Source of the DNA: CALKZN01 sp964633815
GTDB lineage: Bacteria > Pseudomonadota > Gammaproteobacteria > Arenicellales > Arenicellaceae
Direction of reading: 5' to 3'
DNA length: 34,674 nucleotides
Assembly (NCBI GenBank): GCA_964633815.1
Contig: CAZWHW010000017.1
Coordinates: 1 to 34,674 of the forward strand
The translations under genes were made by a program, and so were the position numbers. Below, in pieces: positions 16,338 through 26,800 of this stretch (its first letter is position 1; each line of letters starts with the position of its first letter). The notes beneath the pieces are model-generated. The model did not search any database. It was not told the DNA's origin and saw only the letters and a list, made by a program, of their open reading frames with translations.

Positions 16338-16982
16338 ATGTCAAAAAAATCGCTTAAAATATTGATTGCAGATGACCACCCTTTATTTAAAGGAGCGTTG
16401 ACATATATTGTCGAAGCAAGCTTTTCTGCTTTGGGGAAACAACCAATAAAAATCTTTCATACGGCAGATTTAGCTTCCACCCTTAAAACTATCGATCAAC
16501 AAACCATTGATTGGCTTTTTCTAGATCTTAATATGCCTGGCAGTAATGGTTTAAGCGGGCTGACGACGATTAGCACACAACACCCTGAGATTCCCATCAT
16601 TGTCATCTCAGCAAATGAATCTGAAGAAATTATTCAATCCTGCCTAACATGCAAAATTGCAGGTTATATAACAAAATCAACTCAACCTGATGATATTGAA
16701 AAAGCCATCCTAAGCATTTTAGAAGGTAAATTCTATTCACCTACAATCAAACCAAACAACCTAAAAGAAAAAAAACCAGTAGGAATTAAAGAACTCACAA
16801 CTGCTCAGCTCAACATTTTGATCCACATTGGCATTGGCAAACTCAACAAGCAAATTGCGATGGATCTAAATATTACTGAAGCAACTGTTAAGGCACATAT
16901 CACGCAAATATATAAAAAATTAAACGTCACCAATCGAACTCAAGCTGCATTAATTGCCAAACAAGCGTCCTTATTAGACTAA
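16338..16982 (+). CDS. crbR: LuxR-type response regulator, CrbR-like
   Basis: The 214-residue protein has a receiver domain (1-125) and a LuxR/FixJ helix-turn-helix (150-210). Receiver residues are intact: acidic pair Asp12-Asp13 (ADDHP), phosphorylation site Asp63 (FLDLNMPG), and Lys113 (YITKS). The DNA-binding part reads LTTAQLNILIHIGIGKLNKQ then EATVKAHITQIYKKLNV. In Vibrio and Pseudomonas the CrbS/CrbR pair turns on acs for acetate use. Here the regulator is divergent from the symporter operon and its stop overlaps that of the sensor by four bases. The gene symbol is assigned by context and domain form, so it is probable rather than certain. Confidence 0.8.
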   Translation: MSKKSLKILIADDHPLFKGALTYIVEASFSALGKQPIKIFHTADLASTLKTIDQQTIDWLFLDLNMPGSNGLSGLTTISTQHPEIPIIVISANESEEIIQSCLTCKIAGYITKSTQPDDIEKAILSILEGKFYSPTIKPNNLKEKKPVGIKELTTAQLNILIHIGIGKLNKQIAMDLNITEATVKAHITQIYKKLNVTNRTQAALIAKQASLLD

Positions 16983-19900
16983 TTCGATGAAGTCCTCACG
17001 GCTTCTTCCAAAAACTGTTTCAACTTTTGAATTTCTACAGGCTTCTTGAGATAACCAAAACCAGAATCTTGCACTTCTTCAACCACACTTGGCGCATGTT
17101 CGGCAGTAATCAACATGCCTTTAATTCGCGGAAAGTCTGACAATTCATTAATCAAAAAATCTTTGCCAGTTTGTTCATCATCCAAATGGTAATCAGCCAA
17201 CACGATATCCACATCTTCACTAAAAAACTCTAAAGCAACATCATAATTAGGTGCAGCTAACACTTCACAACCCCAATCCTCAAGCACATTAACCAAAGAT
17301 TCTAATACCTCAGGATTATTATCAATGCATAGTACAGTCGTCGTTGTTAACGTAAACTGCTGCAAATCTCGCTTATCTACCGTTTCTGTTGACGATAGTT
17401 CTTGCGTCATCTTAGCTTTATCGCCTTCTGAAATCATAATTGAAAACAAACTGCCTCTACCAAACTCTGACTCAAGCCTTAAGGGAGCTGCTAACAAACG
17501 AGAAATACGCTGCGCGATTGACAATCCTAAACCAAGACCTTGGGGGTTTTTATTATCTCCCTCTGGAATAACTCGATAAAACTCTTGGGTGATTTTATCA
17601 ATCTTCTCTGACTCAATCCCCACACCTGAATCCAAAACTTGTAATTCTATTAAATCCCCTATTTCACTAATATTTATTTTGCGGCGCCGAACACCAATAA
17701 CAATCTTATCTCCTTTAGAAGTATATCTAACGGCATTTGAAACAAAATTCTGCACCACTGAAAACAATAACCTTCGATCAGTAAAAGCAATCAAACTTGT
17801 TGGCACAACTACTAGGTCAACACCTTTAATTTGCGCTCGTTCTTTAAATTCTAACTGTACATCATCAATCAATTTTTGCAGCCTAAAATGCGTTAACTCT
17901 GGCTTAATGCCACCCGCATCTAATTTTGAAACATCCAATAATGCTGTTAGCAAGCTATAGGCATTATCCAGTGATTGTTCGACATTATTAGCTAGTTTCT
18001 CAACTTGCCCCTCATCTTCCTTACGCTTCTTAATACTATGACTAAATAGGCGAGCCGCATTGATTGGTTGTAATAAATCATGGCTTGCTGCCGCCAGAAA
18101 ATGTGTTTTACTCTTAGTCGCAAAACGCAACTCTTGGGAAATAACTTCGAGCTCTTTTGTTCTTTCTCGTACACGATTTTCTAGCTCTTCATTCGCTTCA
18201 CGCAACATTTTAGCTGATACAACTATATCCGTTATATCTTGGTAGGTAGTGACATAACCACCTCCAGACATAGGTTCACCCATCAACTTAATGATACGAC
18301 CATTACTTCGCGTACTAATATGTTCATATGACTCACGTTTCATCAATCGTTGGATACGTTTTTTAACAGCGGCATCCGGATCTTCACCAGAAAACTCCCC
18401 TCTATCTGCGTTAAATTGTAATAACTCACGCACAGGCATGCCTGAATAAACCAATTTTGTTGGATAATCAAATAACTCAATATAACGATTATTCCAAATC
18501 ACTAAATTCAAATCTTGATCAATCACAGAAATTCCCTGACTGATATTCTCCAAGGTAGTTTGCATTAGGTTACGGTTAAACTTCAAAACATCAGAAGTTT
18601 GTTCAACCAATACGGATGCTTGTCCTAAAAACATTTCGCCATCAAGCAAACCGTCACTCATGACTTTTTGTGCTGTCGATGCACCAATCACACCAGCCAT
18701 AGCAGTATGAACCTGAGCCAACAAGCGTGTATCCACCACCATTTCATCTTCTACGCCTACTTTATGTCGATCTGCAAATTTTTGAATGACAGCATCAGTA
18801 TTCGCAGCGCCAATAATTTTTTCAGCCACATTACGAACAGAGCCAAATGTGACTGGTATGCGCGGATGCTCACTAAGCTTCATCGCCAGCTTCATTTGCT
18901 CCGAACTCATGTTGTTCTTTTCAGTTTCAAATGCTTCACTTTCAAATGCGAAATTATCTAAACCTTTCATAGAAACAGGGTTAGTAAAGAAAATCGCTTG
19001 CATACGTTCAATTACATCCTGATCATTTTTTAATGATAAGAACACTAAAACCAACGTGTTAGCCAATAAACTCCAAAAAACACCGTGAGTTAGAGAGTCA
19101 GAAAGTTTGAAACCAAATAATGCTTGAGGATGCAGCCAATAGTCATCCGCGAACATTGTGGTGAGTGTTTCAGGAGATACAACCGAAGGTAAAAATAAAC
19201 AATAAATCCACAAACCAAAGCCACAAATTAACCCATAAAACACTCCTTTTTTATGCGCCCTCTGCCAATAAAGTGCTGCCAACACCGCTGGCAGCAACTG
19301 GATAATAGCGGCAAAAGCTAACAAACCCATATCCGCCAAACGTTCATCTAAACCTAATGCCGAGTAAAACCCATAAGAAACCAACAACAACATGACAATC
19401 GCAATGCGCCTAATGATCAATATCAAACGACTCAAATCTCGACGTTCTAGAATTTCAACTCCTTTCAAACGCAATAATGCCGGCATCACTAAATCATTGG
19501 AAACCATAGTGCTTAAGGCAATGGCGGCAACAATCACCATGCCAGTCGCTGCGGAAAAACCACCAATAAAAGCAATCAAAGCTAAGGTTTCATTACCATT
19601 CACCAATGGCAGGCTCAAAACATATAAATCTTCTTGTTCACCAGGCATTAGTAAAATACCCGTAATAGCAATCGGCACGACAACAATACTGGTCAAGATA
19701 AAGTAAATTGGCATTACCCATGCGACTGTTTTAAATTGCCGATGATCATTAGCCTCCACAATCGCCACATGGAATTGACGTGGTAACAACACAATGGCAC
19801 TAATAGACAAAACTGTTTTCGTGAGAAAGCTTTGCCAAGTACTAGAACCATCGTTGAGCAAACTTGTCACGGAATCGCCAGCACCTTCTCCTTGTATAAG

Positions 19901-20590
19901 TGCAATATGTTGCACAGACAATGAATCAAGCAACAAAAACACGCAATAATAACCAACTGCTAGAATTGCAATTAACTTTACTATTGATTCAAAAGCCACA
20001 GCAGTGATTAAGCCTTGATGATGTTCAGTTGCATCCAAATGACGAGTGCCAAAAAAAATGGTAAATACGGCGAGGATCGCTGTGACATATAGCCCAGGAT
20101 CTAACCAAAAGTAATCATGTTGAAAAAAAATATTTTCCGTTTGCCCAGAAGATAATACTGTATAGCTCATAGTGATCGCTTTTAGTTGTAAGGCAATATA
20201 CGGAACTGAGCCTACAAAAGCGATCAATGTCACCAATACAGCAATGCTTCGACTGCGCCCATAGCGACTGGCGATAAAATCGGAAATAGATGTGATATTA
20301 CTGGCCTTACAGATTTGAATAATCTGTTTGATAAAAGGATAACCAAAAATAAAAACCAGACATGGTCCGAGATAAATGGCTAAATAATCGAATCCTGCTG
20401 ATGCAGCGGTGCCAACTGCGCCATAAAACGTCCAAGAAGAACAATAAACCGCAATTGACAAACTATAGACCAAATTGCTTCGTTGCGGCAAACGAAAATT
20501 TGAAGGTTGGTTATCAGCGAAATATGCGATTGCAAACAGCAAACATATATAAATCAAGCCAAAACCAATAACTGAAACCGATGAAAGCAC
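16979..20590 (-). CDS. crbS: CrbS-like hybrid sensor kinase fused to an SSS transporter domain
   Basis: The 1203-residue protein carries, in order, an SSS-type transporter domain with about 13 helices (1-520), a helical linker, and a PAS domain (about 670-790). A coiled coil and a HisKA domain follow, with phospho-acceptor His837 in AAASHDLLQPINA. An HATPase domain comes next (N box QNFVSNAVRYTSKG, G boxes LDSGVGIE and GLGLGLSIAQRIS), then a receiver with acceptor Asp1133 (DIVLADYHLDD). This is the architecture of CrbS, which senses or responds to acetate flux. CbrA of Pseudomonas lacks the receiver. It is convergent with the cognate regulator; the stop codons overlap by four bases, so read-through antisense is likely. 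Confidence 0.88.
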   Translation of the reverse strand: MLSSVSVIGFGLIYICLLFAIAYFADNQPSNFRLPQRSNLVYSLSIAVYCSSWTFYGAVGTAASAGFDYLAIYLGPCLVFIFGYPFIKQIIQICKASNITSISDFIASRYGRSRSIAVLVTLIAFVGSVPYIALQLKAITMSYTVLSSGQTENIFFQHDYFWLDPGLYVTAILAVFTIFFGTRHLDATEHHQGLITAVAFESIVKLIAILAVGYYCVFLLLDSLSVQHIALIQGEGAGDSVTSLLNDGSSTWQSFLTKTVLSISAIVLLPRQFHVAIVEANDHRQFKTVAWVMPIYFILTSIVVVPIAITGILLMPGEQEDLYVLSLPLVNGNETLALIAFIGGFSAATGMVIVAAIALSTMVSNDLVMPALLRLKGVEILERRDLSRLILIIRRIAIVMLLLVSYGFYSALGLDERLADMGLLAFAAIIQLLPAVLAALYWQRAHKKGVFYGLICGFGLWIYCLFLPSVVSPETLTTMFADDYWLHPQALFGFKLSDSLTHGVFWSLLANTLVLVFLSLKNDQDVIERMQAIFFTNPVSMKGLDNFAFESEAFETEKNNMSSEQMKLAMKLSEHPRIPVTFGSVRNVAEKIIGAANTDAVIQKFADRHKVGVEDEMVVDTRLLAQVHTAMAGVIGASTAQKVMSDGLLDGEMFLGQASVLVEQTSDVLKFNRNLMQTTLENISQGISVIDQDLNLVIWNNRYIELFDYPTKLVYSGMPVRELLQFNADRGEFSGEDPDAAVKKRIQRLMKRESYEHISTRSNGRIIKLMGEPMSGGGYVTTYQDITDIVVSAKMLREANEELENRVRERTKELEVISQELRFATKSKTHFLAAASHDLLQPINAARLFSHSIKKRKEDEGQVEKLANNVEQSLDNAYSLLTALLDVSKLDAGGIKPELTHFRLQKLIDDVQLEFKERAQIKGVDLVVVPTSLIAFTDRRLLFSVVQNFVSNAVRYTSKGDKIVIGVRRRKINISEIGDLIELQVLDSGVGIESEKIDKITQEFYRVIPEGDNKNPQGLGLGLSIAQRISRLLAAPLRLESEFGRGSLFSIMISEGDKAKMTQELSSTETVDKRDLQQFTLTTTTVLCIDNNPEVLESLVNVLEDWGCEVLAAPNYDVALEFFSEDVDIVLADYHLDDEQTGKDFLINELSDFPRIKGMLITAEHAPSVVEEVQDSGFGYLKKPVEIQKLKQFLEEAVRTSSN

Positions 20591-20728
20591 GAATTAAGAC
20601 TCTTAAATTGTTATTTTTAAATTCATTTATCGCAATATATTGCCTTTTGGCCAAACAATCCACAAACCTTTTAATTTATACTTACTTTAAAACAACAAAA
20701 GCTGCGCTAACACTCAAAACACTAGTTT

Positions 20729-21952
20729 ATGGATGACCACCAACAAGCATTATTAAAGAAGCTCGCCAATGCTTCTCGTCAACAAATCGAGAAACACAAG
20801 CAGCATCAAAATAACTATAGTACTTGGTCAGAATCGGTAGTTAATCCTGGTGCTGAATATGAAGAGCTAGATTGTGATTTGAGAAAAACCGCTTTGCCAG
20901 TAAAACTCATCACGTATTACTTACCACAGTTCTATCCTTTTAAAGAAAACAATGAATGGTGGGGAGAAGGCTTCACTGAATGGAGAAATTCAACCAGTGC
21001 GCGAGCACGTTATGACGGGCACCATCAACCGCATTTGCCGCTTGATCTAGGCTATTATGATTTACGTCTGATTGACACCATGCGAAAACAAGCCGAACTT
21101 GCTCAAAAAGCCGGCATTCATGCTTGGTGTTTTTATCATTACAACTTTGGCAGCAAACGCATAATGGAAGTGCCGGTGAATAATTTTCTCGACAATCCTG
21201 ACATTGATATTCCTTTTTGTTTGATGTGGGCCAATGAAAATTGGGCACGAACATGGGATGGCAAAAAAAATGATATTCTCATCAGGCAAGACTACAGCCC
21301 TCAGCATGATGAAAAAATGATTGATGATTTGGCTCGACACTTTTCCGATCCACGTTATTTAAAAATCAACGGCAAACCACTGTATTACATTTATTGCCCT
21401 TCCCTCATTCCTGATGCAAAAAAACGAATTGAACAATGGCGCAACCTGTTAGTCAAACGCCACAACATAGAAGCAACGTTTCACATGGCGCTCACGTATG
21501 ATGACACCGACCCAAAACCTTACGGCCTCGATGGCGCCATTGAATTCCCTCCTCATAATAGCTTTAAAAAATTGCCATCTGCCAACGACACAGTCAAAAA
21601 CCTTGATTCGAATTTTTCCGGTGAAATACGCCGTTATGATCATTTAATCCAATATTGCTTGCGCGAACAGAATATAAATTTTGATCTGGTTAAATGCGTT
21701 CTGCCAAACTGGGACAATGAAGCAAGACGAACTAATCGTGGCTATGGCTTTGTTGGAACTGGCCCCAGAAAATATCAAGTTTGGCTATCTGAAGCGATAC
21801 GTTTTGCACTAGAAAACCCTGTGCAAGGTGAACCAATAGTCGCCATCAACGCATGGAATGAATGGGCTGAAGGTGCATATCTGGAGCCGAATGTGCACTA
21901 CGGCAGTGCTTATCTTAATGCAACAGCAAGAGCTTTATTTGAACACTTATGA
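20729..21952 (+). CDS. WbsX/GH99-like glycan protein
   Basis: The 407-residue protein has the WbsX family pattern: ITYYLPQFYP near residue 62, then EWWGEGFTEWRN (75-86). HHQPHLPLDLGYYDLR, an internal CFYHYNFGSKR and FCLMWANENWARTWDG follow, and near the C-terminus INAWNEWAEGAYLEPN. These match the glycosyltransferase WbsX-like / GH99-like TIM barrel found in O-antigen and polysaccharide clusters. Acidic residues in the ENWA and EWAEG segments would line the active site. There is no signal peptide, so it acts in the cytoplasm. No other polysaccharide gene is next to it, apart from the methyltransferase that follows on the other strand. Confidence 0.88.
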   Translation: MDDHQQALLKKLANASRQQIEKHKQHQNNYSTWSESVVNPGAEYEELDCDLRKTALPVKLITYYLPQFYPFKENNEWWGEGFTEWRNSTSARARYDGHHQPHLPLDLGYYDLRLIDTMRKQAELAQKAGIHAWCFYHYNFGSKRIMEVPVNNFLDNPDIDIPFCLMWANENWARTWDGKKNDILIRQDYSPQHDEKMIDDLARHFSDPRYLKINGKPLYYIYCPSLIPDAKKRIEQWRNLLVKRHNIEATFHMALTYDDTDPKPYGLDGAIEFPPHNSFKKLPSANDTVKNLDSNFSGEIRRYDHLIQYCLREQNINFDLVKCVLPNWDNEARRTNRGYGFVGTGPRKYQVWLSEAIRFALENPVQGEPIVAINAWNEWAEGAYLEPNVHYGSAYLNATARALFEHL

Positions 21953-21995
21953 GTAATAGTTTACTTATAAATTAAAACCTAAGCCCCTGTTATAT

Positions 21996-22682
21996 TTACT
22001 TTTTTGCACGAACCATATATTGAAATGTTCGAAAATCAAGTTCATTAAATTCTATCCCTAAAGACTGATTTGCCAAGCGTAAAACGTCTATAATTTCATC
22101 TTTCTCAGCTATTCTTTTCGCAAATGCTTGATTTTCATGCGAGAATCTTTGTTGCTCGATCATATTTAAGCCAAGCCTTTTCAATAACTTATGAATTGAT
22201 TTTCGTGTAAAAAATCGTAAATGTGTATTGTCCATCAAACCCGCATTCCGATAATCCCAATTACCTTGCAATAAATCCTTAACCACTGTCCAGTGTTGCA
22301 CATTTGGAATACAGGCAATTAATTCGCCGCCTTGCTTTAACAACTCCAGATGCTTAGGCATGCTCTGCGCAGGATCAATCAAATGCTCAATAACATCTCC
22401 ATAGATAATGGCATCATAAGGGGCTGCCAGCATAGTTTCATTCGGCTTCAAATCATTGGCATTTAACACCCAAGCATCATCTAGATTTTGTTGCGCATGA
22501 TCTGCAGCATCTTGATTGATTTCCACACCATGCCAAACAGTATTGGCATTTTTTTCCTTATAAGCTTTGCCCAACATTCCTGCGGAACAACCAAACTCCA
22601 AAACTCGCTCCATACCTGCAGGCAAACTATCAAACAAACGTGTGTTTAAATGACGATAATAATAAGGAACATCTTTATTCAT
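21996..22682 (-). CDS. Class I SAM-dependent methyltransferase
   Basis: The 228-residue protein has a single Rossmann methyltransferase domain. The SAM loop is VLEFGCSAGMLGKAY (27-41), the acidic residue after strand 2 is in WHGVEINQDAADHA, and the motif IIYGDVIEHLIDPAQSM matches the UbiG/type-11 methyltransferase family. The C-terminal part (LRFFTRKSIHKLLKRLGLNM) is typical of enzymes that modify sugars in surface polysaccharides. The substrate is unknown. It is convergent with the WbsX-like gene, 43 bases apart, and the two may belong to one glycan pathway. Confidence 0.88.
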   Translation of the reverse strand: MNKDVPYYYRHLNTRLFDSLPAGMERVLEFGCSAGMLGKAYKEKNANTVWHGVEINQDAADHAQQNLDDAWVLNANDLKPNETMLAAPYDAIIYGDVIEHLIDPAQSMPKHLELLKQGGELIACIPNVQHWTVVKDLLQGNWDYRNAGLMDNTHLRFFTRKSIHKLLKRLGLNMIEQQRFSHENQAFAKRIAEKDEIIDVLRLANQSLGIEFNELDFRTFQYMVRAKK

Positions 22683-22759
22683 TTCATGCTAATCGGTTTA
22701 TTTTTTGGCAAGAATACCTGAGCAAATCAAACTATTCCACAAACTAACTAACAAACCTT

Positions 22760-22788
22760 TTGATTTAGCAACTCTGCCCCCATATACT
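22760..22788 (+). promoter_or_regulatory. Promoter of ssrA
   Basis: TTGATT (22760-22765) and TATACT (22783-22788) have the ideal 17-base spacing. Transcription would start near 22795, leaving a leader of about 25 bases to be removed by RNase P before the mature tmRNA 5' end at 22820. Confidence 0.8.
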
Positions 22789-22819
22789 CTGCATACTCGA
22801 AAATGAGTGACCAATTTAC

Positions 22820-23176
22820 GGGGGCGACATGGCTTCGACATGGGTCGCGAAACCTTCGGTGCATGTAGAGGTGTAGAGTTCCTCTCAAATCCAGCTACAA
22901 AAGTTATAGTTGCAAACGACGATAACTACGCACTAGCAGCTTAAGCCTGCTAGGGTTCCGCCTAATATGTTTATGGATTAGGACTATGGAATCTCACTAA
23001 ACATAAAATCGCTAGTCACTTGTGTCGATTAAGTGACGGTTAAAACGCAATTCGACTCACCTGCGATTGTGCGCGTTTGTCCGGACAACAAGGGTTAAAT
23101 TGACGACAAACTAAACATGTAGATCCGTTGAGCGGAGGGCTTGTGGACGCGGGTTCGATCCCCGCCGCCTCCACCA
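22820..23176 (+). ncRNA. ssrA: Transfer-messenger RNA (tmRNA)
   Basis: This 357-base gene begins GGGGGCGACATGGCTTCGAC and ends in a T-arm (ggttcgatcc) and CGCCTCCACCA, with the CCA encoded. Its first seven bases pair with CGCCTCC to form the acceptor stem. The reading-frame part starts at GCA 22912 and encodes ANDDNYALAA followed by TAA at 22942-22944. tmRNA rescues stalled ribosomes and tags the product for proteolysis. The usual gammaproteobacterial tag is ANDENYALAA, so this one has Asp for Glu at position four. The 3' end of ssrA is a common integration site, and the sequence to the right looks accessory. Confidence 0.98.
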
Positions 23177-23427
23177 AAACTTTGAATAATTATTATTATT
23201 CAAACACTTAAAGGGATTGTAGGGAGCTGAAATGTAAGGTGCGTACATTTTGGTCATACATTCCTATCATTACAGTTCATACTATTTTAAGGACACAAAT
23301 GGAAATTATTACTTTAGAATAATCATTCTTGTATATCTAAGAAAAACGTTTCCATGCATACAAAAGGAGTTTAGACGGTCATTATTGACCTCAAACAAAC
23401 AACTCGTAAAGCGTATTGAAAGTGTAG
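23177..23427. other. Intergenic sequence after tmRNA, with an AT-rich hairpin
   Basis: Just after tmRNA, tttgaataat (23181-23190) and attattcaaa (23195-23204) form a perfect ten-base-pair inverted repeat around four bases, without a T-run. The remainder has a plus-strand open frame (23250-23519) whose translation looks unlike a real protein. No integrase gene and no second copy of the tmRNA 3' end were seen. Confidence 0.5.
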
Positions 23428-23673
23428 CCTATCGAAATAAAAAAAGGTTTGGCACTTTATACAGCTCGTACCACCCTACTGATACTACATCAATCTCTAA
23501 AGAATCCACTTTTTACTGACGATTTAAGCAATAAATCAGTTGAAAGCAAAACTTCGAATGATTACTTGCTATCTACTATTTTAGAAAGTTTTTTAAATGA
23601 AAAAGTTAAAATCAAAGTAATCAATGAAAAACTTGATGAATACATAGGTATAAAGCCTTATGAGCTAATTTAG
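23428..23673 (+). pseudogene. Short open frame, probably the tail of a broken gene
   Basis: An 81-codon frame opens right after an in-frame TAG (23425-23427) and has no ATG. A TTG at 23449 could start it, but the purine run before it is too close for a good ribosome site. The C-terminal half looks like real protein (YLLSTILESFLNEKVKIKV then EKLDEYIGIKPYELI). I do not recognise it. An A-run at 23439-23445 lies at the point where an upstream frame could have shifted. The hairpin terminator that follows suggests this is the 3' end of a former gene. Confidence 0.3.
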
Positions 23674-23698
23674 AAAAACACCTAACAAGCAGTTGAAT

Positions 23699-23722
23699 AA
23701 AGGACGGCTATAGCCGTCTTTT
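23699..23722 (+). terminator. Intrinsic terminator
   Basis: gacggc (23703-23708) and gccgtc (23713-23718) pair around TATA and are followed by four T. Outer A/T pairs extend the stem. It follows the short frame ending at 23673. Confidence 0.7.
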
Positions 23723-23738
23723 AACTGGGATTGACTGT

Positions 23739-23798
23739 ATGAAAACCAAGATCACTGCACTCTTGTCAACGTCGCTCTTTTTAGTAACTACGTATTAA
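23739..23798 (+). pseudogene. Orphan signal-peptide fragment (19 codons)
   Basis: An ATG opens MKTKITALLSTSLFLVTTY and then stops at TAA (23796-23798). Lys-rich N-terminus plus hydrophobic core is a typical secretion signal, with no mature protein after it. The next gene starts 20 bases later. I infer a gene cut off just after its signal peptide when the neighbouring DNA arrived. It could also be chance. Confidence 0.3.
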
Positions 23799-23817
23799 TC
23801 AATATAAATAGACAACT

Positions 23818-26800
23818 ATGACAACACCCGCTTTGAAAGACGGCGTAATTTTGATTCCAGATGACATAGAGAAAATGAATTTTTTCGATATTGAAATGCG
23901 CTTTTTTGAAAATAAAGAGACTCAAGCGATTTCAACTTATGCGATAAAACGAATTGGAGAACGTTTTAGCTGGGGATTCCTTAAAGGCATAGACGCAGGT
24001 GACTTAGGTGTCATTGAATGCCTATATCCATGGCAAGAAGAGACCGCTTATGGCGTTGAAGTGAATGTTGAAAAATTCACTAAAGGGCTCAAAAATAACC
24101 ACCAAGAGCTCAGTTATTCTGAGATTTTAATGAGTCGACTGAATATTGATTATGAACAAGTTCAAGCTGAGACAGAAGTAAAAGAACTAGTCGCAATGAA
24201 GCGAGACGATGAGTATCTTGTTTTGGCAGCTTATGACACTAAAATTATTACCTATAAAGGCATTTTACACAGCGATGCGATCGCTAATGCTGATGAGGTA
24301 TTAAGCAACCCTTATGAGTTTTCGATTTTTGAAAAAAACCAGATAATCGGCAAGGTTCGCGAAAATATCGATAATGATATCCCATACTACTTGAGTAAAG
24401 GTTATCTGCTCGTAACCGACAAGCTACCGACCGCTATTAAGCATGCAGACATCGTTTTTGAACAACAAAGCGCGTTCTATGAAAAGCTGATTTCCACGGG
24501 TTGCACCTTGATGCAAATTAAAAATTTATGTGGTCAACGGCTCAGTTTTTTTAAGGGCGATGAAATTACTGAAAACTGGATTTACACCAATGATGACGAA
24601 GGCGCCTCAATTGTTTTTATTGAGGGAGATCTTGTTGTTGAGAATCTTGTTTTTAAAACCGTCAACGATGCTGAAACTGACGTTTTTGTGAGCGGAGATG
24701 TCAGGCTAAATTACTTTATTCAAGAAAATGAAAACATACATTTGCACGTTGCCGGTGACTTCGTTGTTAAGGAAGCGATATTTAATTTCTCTCACTACAA
24801 TTCTTTTCTTAAAAATAGAGACATCGGCTATTTGTTTGCTAAAGAAGAAAGCGAGCAAAACATTCCATTTTCAGCTTTTCATGAAGAGCTAATCAGCTCA
24901 AACTCTAAAGGCGAAAATGAATTAAACGGTGAACTCATTGCTGATTATGTATTAAGTGGAAAATCAATGTTTAAAGAAAGTTTTGATATAAAAGAGTTCC
25001 TACGTGCTGCGCGCGAGGCCTATGAAAAGCTGATGAAAGAACTTCTTTCATCGGAAGAGGCGTCGCCAACACCGGAAAATGAGTCGCCAACTTTGTCTGA
25101 TAACTCGGAAAAGGAAAAAAGCGACGATAGCACTGTTTCGAAGGATTCTTATCTCTATTCTGCTAACACAACAGAACATGAAGCGACCAAGCGGCAAAGC
25201 AAAGCCAAGCTTGAGTTTCTAGAAAAACACAATCTGCGTATGGTGTCTTATGCCGAGGCATTGGAGTTGCTAAAGGTCGACATCTTATTTGATGATTTTC
25301 GTGGCGATGACGACGACTGGGAAGAACCATACGCAGATGGCGGTGACGATGTTGACTATATTTACTATGCCGATACAGACGTGCACATCGAGGGCGATTT
25401 TAAAGCCTTTTATATGGGCGCCCTTATTATTGTTAAGGGCGATCTCACGGTGACAGGCTATATGGGCTCAGATTACTATGTCACTGGTGATGCAAGTTTT
25501 GGAACGTTAAACATGGATGATTGCCAGATCTGCTTAGGCAAAGAGCAGGTTCGCTATGTGCAATATGAACTCGCAGAAGACCATGAATGTATTAATTTAG
25601 GGCGGCCTCGTGAAGTAAACGCGCCTTATTTCTTTTCATGGTTTTATGATTTAAATGCTTATCGTTTTTCGCCAAGTACTCATATTTTTGCGCTATACGA
25701 TTGGGATGAATTAGGAAAGTACCAGACTGATAGCCCGTTGTTTACTTGGCACAAATATGTATTTTCTATGAAGCCGGAGTTTTATTACCCCGTTGAAGAG
25801 TTTTGGCATGATGCATTTGGACTAAAAATTGACGAAATTCATGAAGCCTTAATTCATAAAAAGCCACTATTTATTGATGGTTTCAATCCGGCCTGCATGC
25901 CGTATTACAATAAAGCTGAGTTGTTGGCCAAAGAAGGGGATATAGAGCAAGCATTTCTTTACTATAAAAAGACAATAGATATGTCACCGAGTTTTTACCC
26001 GGCTTACGAAGATGCAGGCCGCTGTTTATTGCGGGCTGGCGCATACAAACAAGCCAAACTTTATTTTGATCAAGGCGTAGAATTAATGCCAGCCCATAAC
26101 CGAGACCCAGATTTTTATTGTGCTGTGTACAGTGGTTTAGTCTCGGTACTTAATGATGACTATCAAGCAGCGTTAAGCTTGGCCGAATTAGCCTTAGAGC
26201 GCAATGCTAAAACGCCGCTTGCCCAACGACTCAAGGGCGAGGCGCTCATTCATTTGGGCCGACTGGACGAGGCTGAAAAAGCGCTGCTGTTAGCGCTTGA
26301 AGATAATACCTGGTCAGTGCTTGCAAACTGGTTGCTTGGTTTAGTGTATTTCTTGCAGGATAAAACTAAACAATCAAAAGGCTATTATGAAACGGCAAAA
26401 AACCGCGATGACAGGCTATTGCCGTACACGGAGACAAGGTCGCTTAGCCACTATTATGCACCCGCCAAGACCGTGGACTGGCCAGATATCAACCTAGAGA
26501 CGTACGAGCCAAAACAAAATAATCCAGAGTATTGGCTTAGTTATTTTGATCGTTGTAAAGACAACTCATCCAGCATTGAGATGGCCGACAACATAGAGAG
26601 GATACCGGTGGAGTTTCGTAGCTTGGATATGCTTGAGTATTTGCTCTCGACACACACCGATGACGGCGCTCAAAAAACCAGTCATGGTTGGAGTATTAAA
26701 TACTTTTGGCACTTAGATCTAAGTAAAGAAATTATTCTTAACGCTCTGAATAGTGAAAACTCTTGTTCTATACAATCCATTCCAGATGATTTGATCGATA

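Noticed and set aside
21449..21643. Antisense open frames inside the WbsX-like gene and several other long genes.
   Set aside because: They lie opposite clearly coding sequence, lack ribosome sites and show no protein-like motifs; they are shadow frames.
23250..23519. An 89-codon open frame after tmRNA as a real gene.
   Set aside because: The translation is rich in Tyr, Ser and His with no conserved-looking segment, there is no ribosome site, and another frame looks better in the second half.
23682..23740. An integron attC site: ACCTAAC fits RYYYAAC and is followed by a palindromic stem.
   Set aside because: No matching GTTRRRY lies at the far end, and the central stem is a plain GC hairpin with four T, better explained as a terminator.
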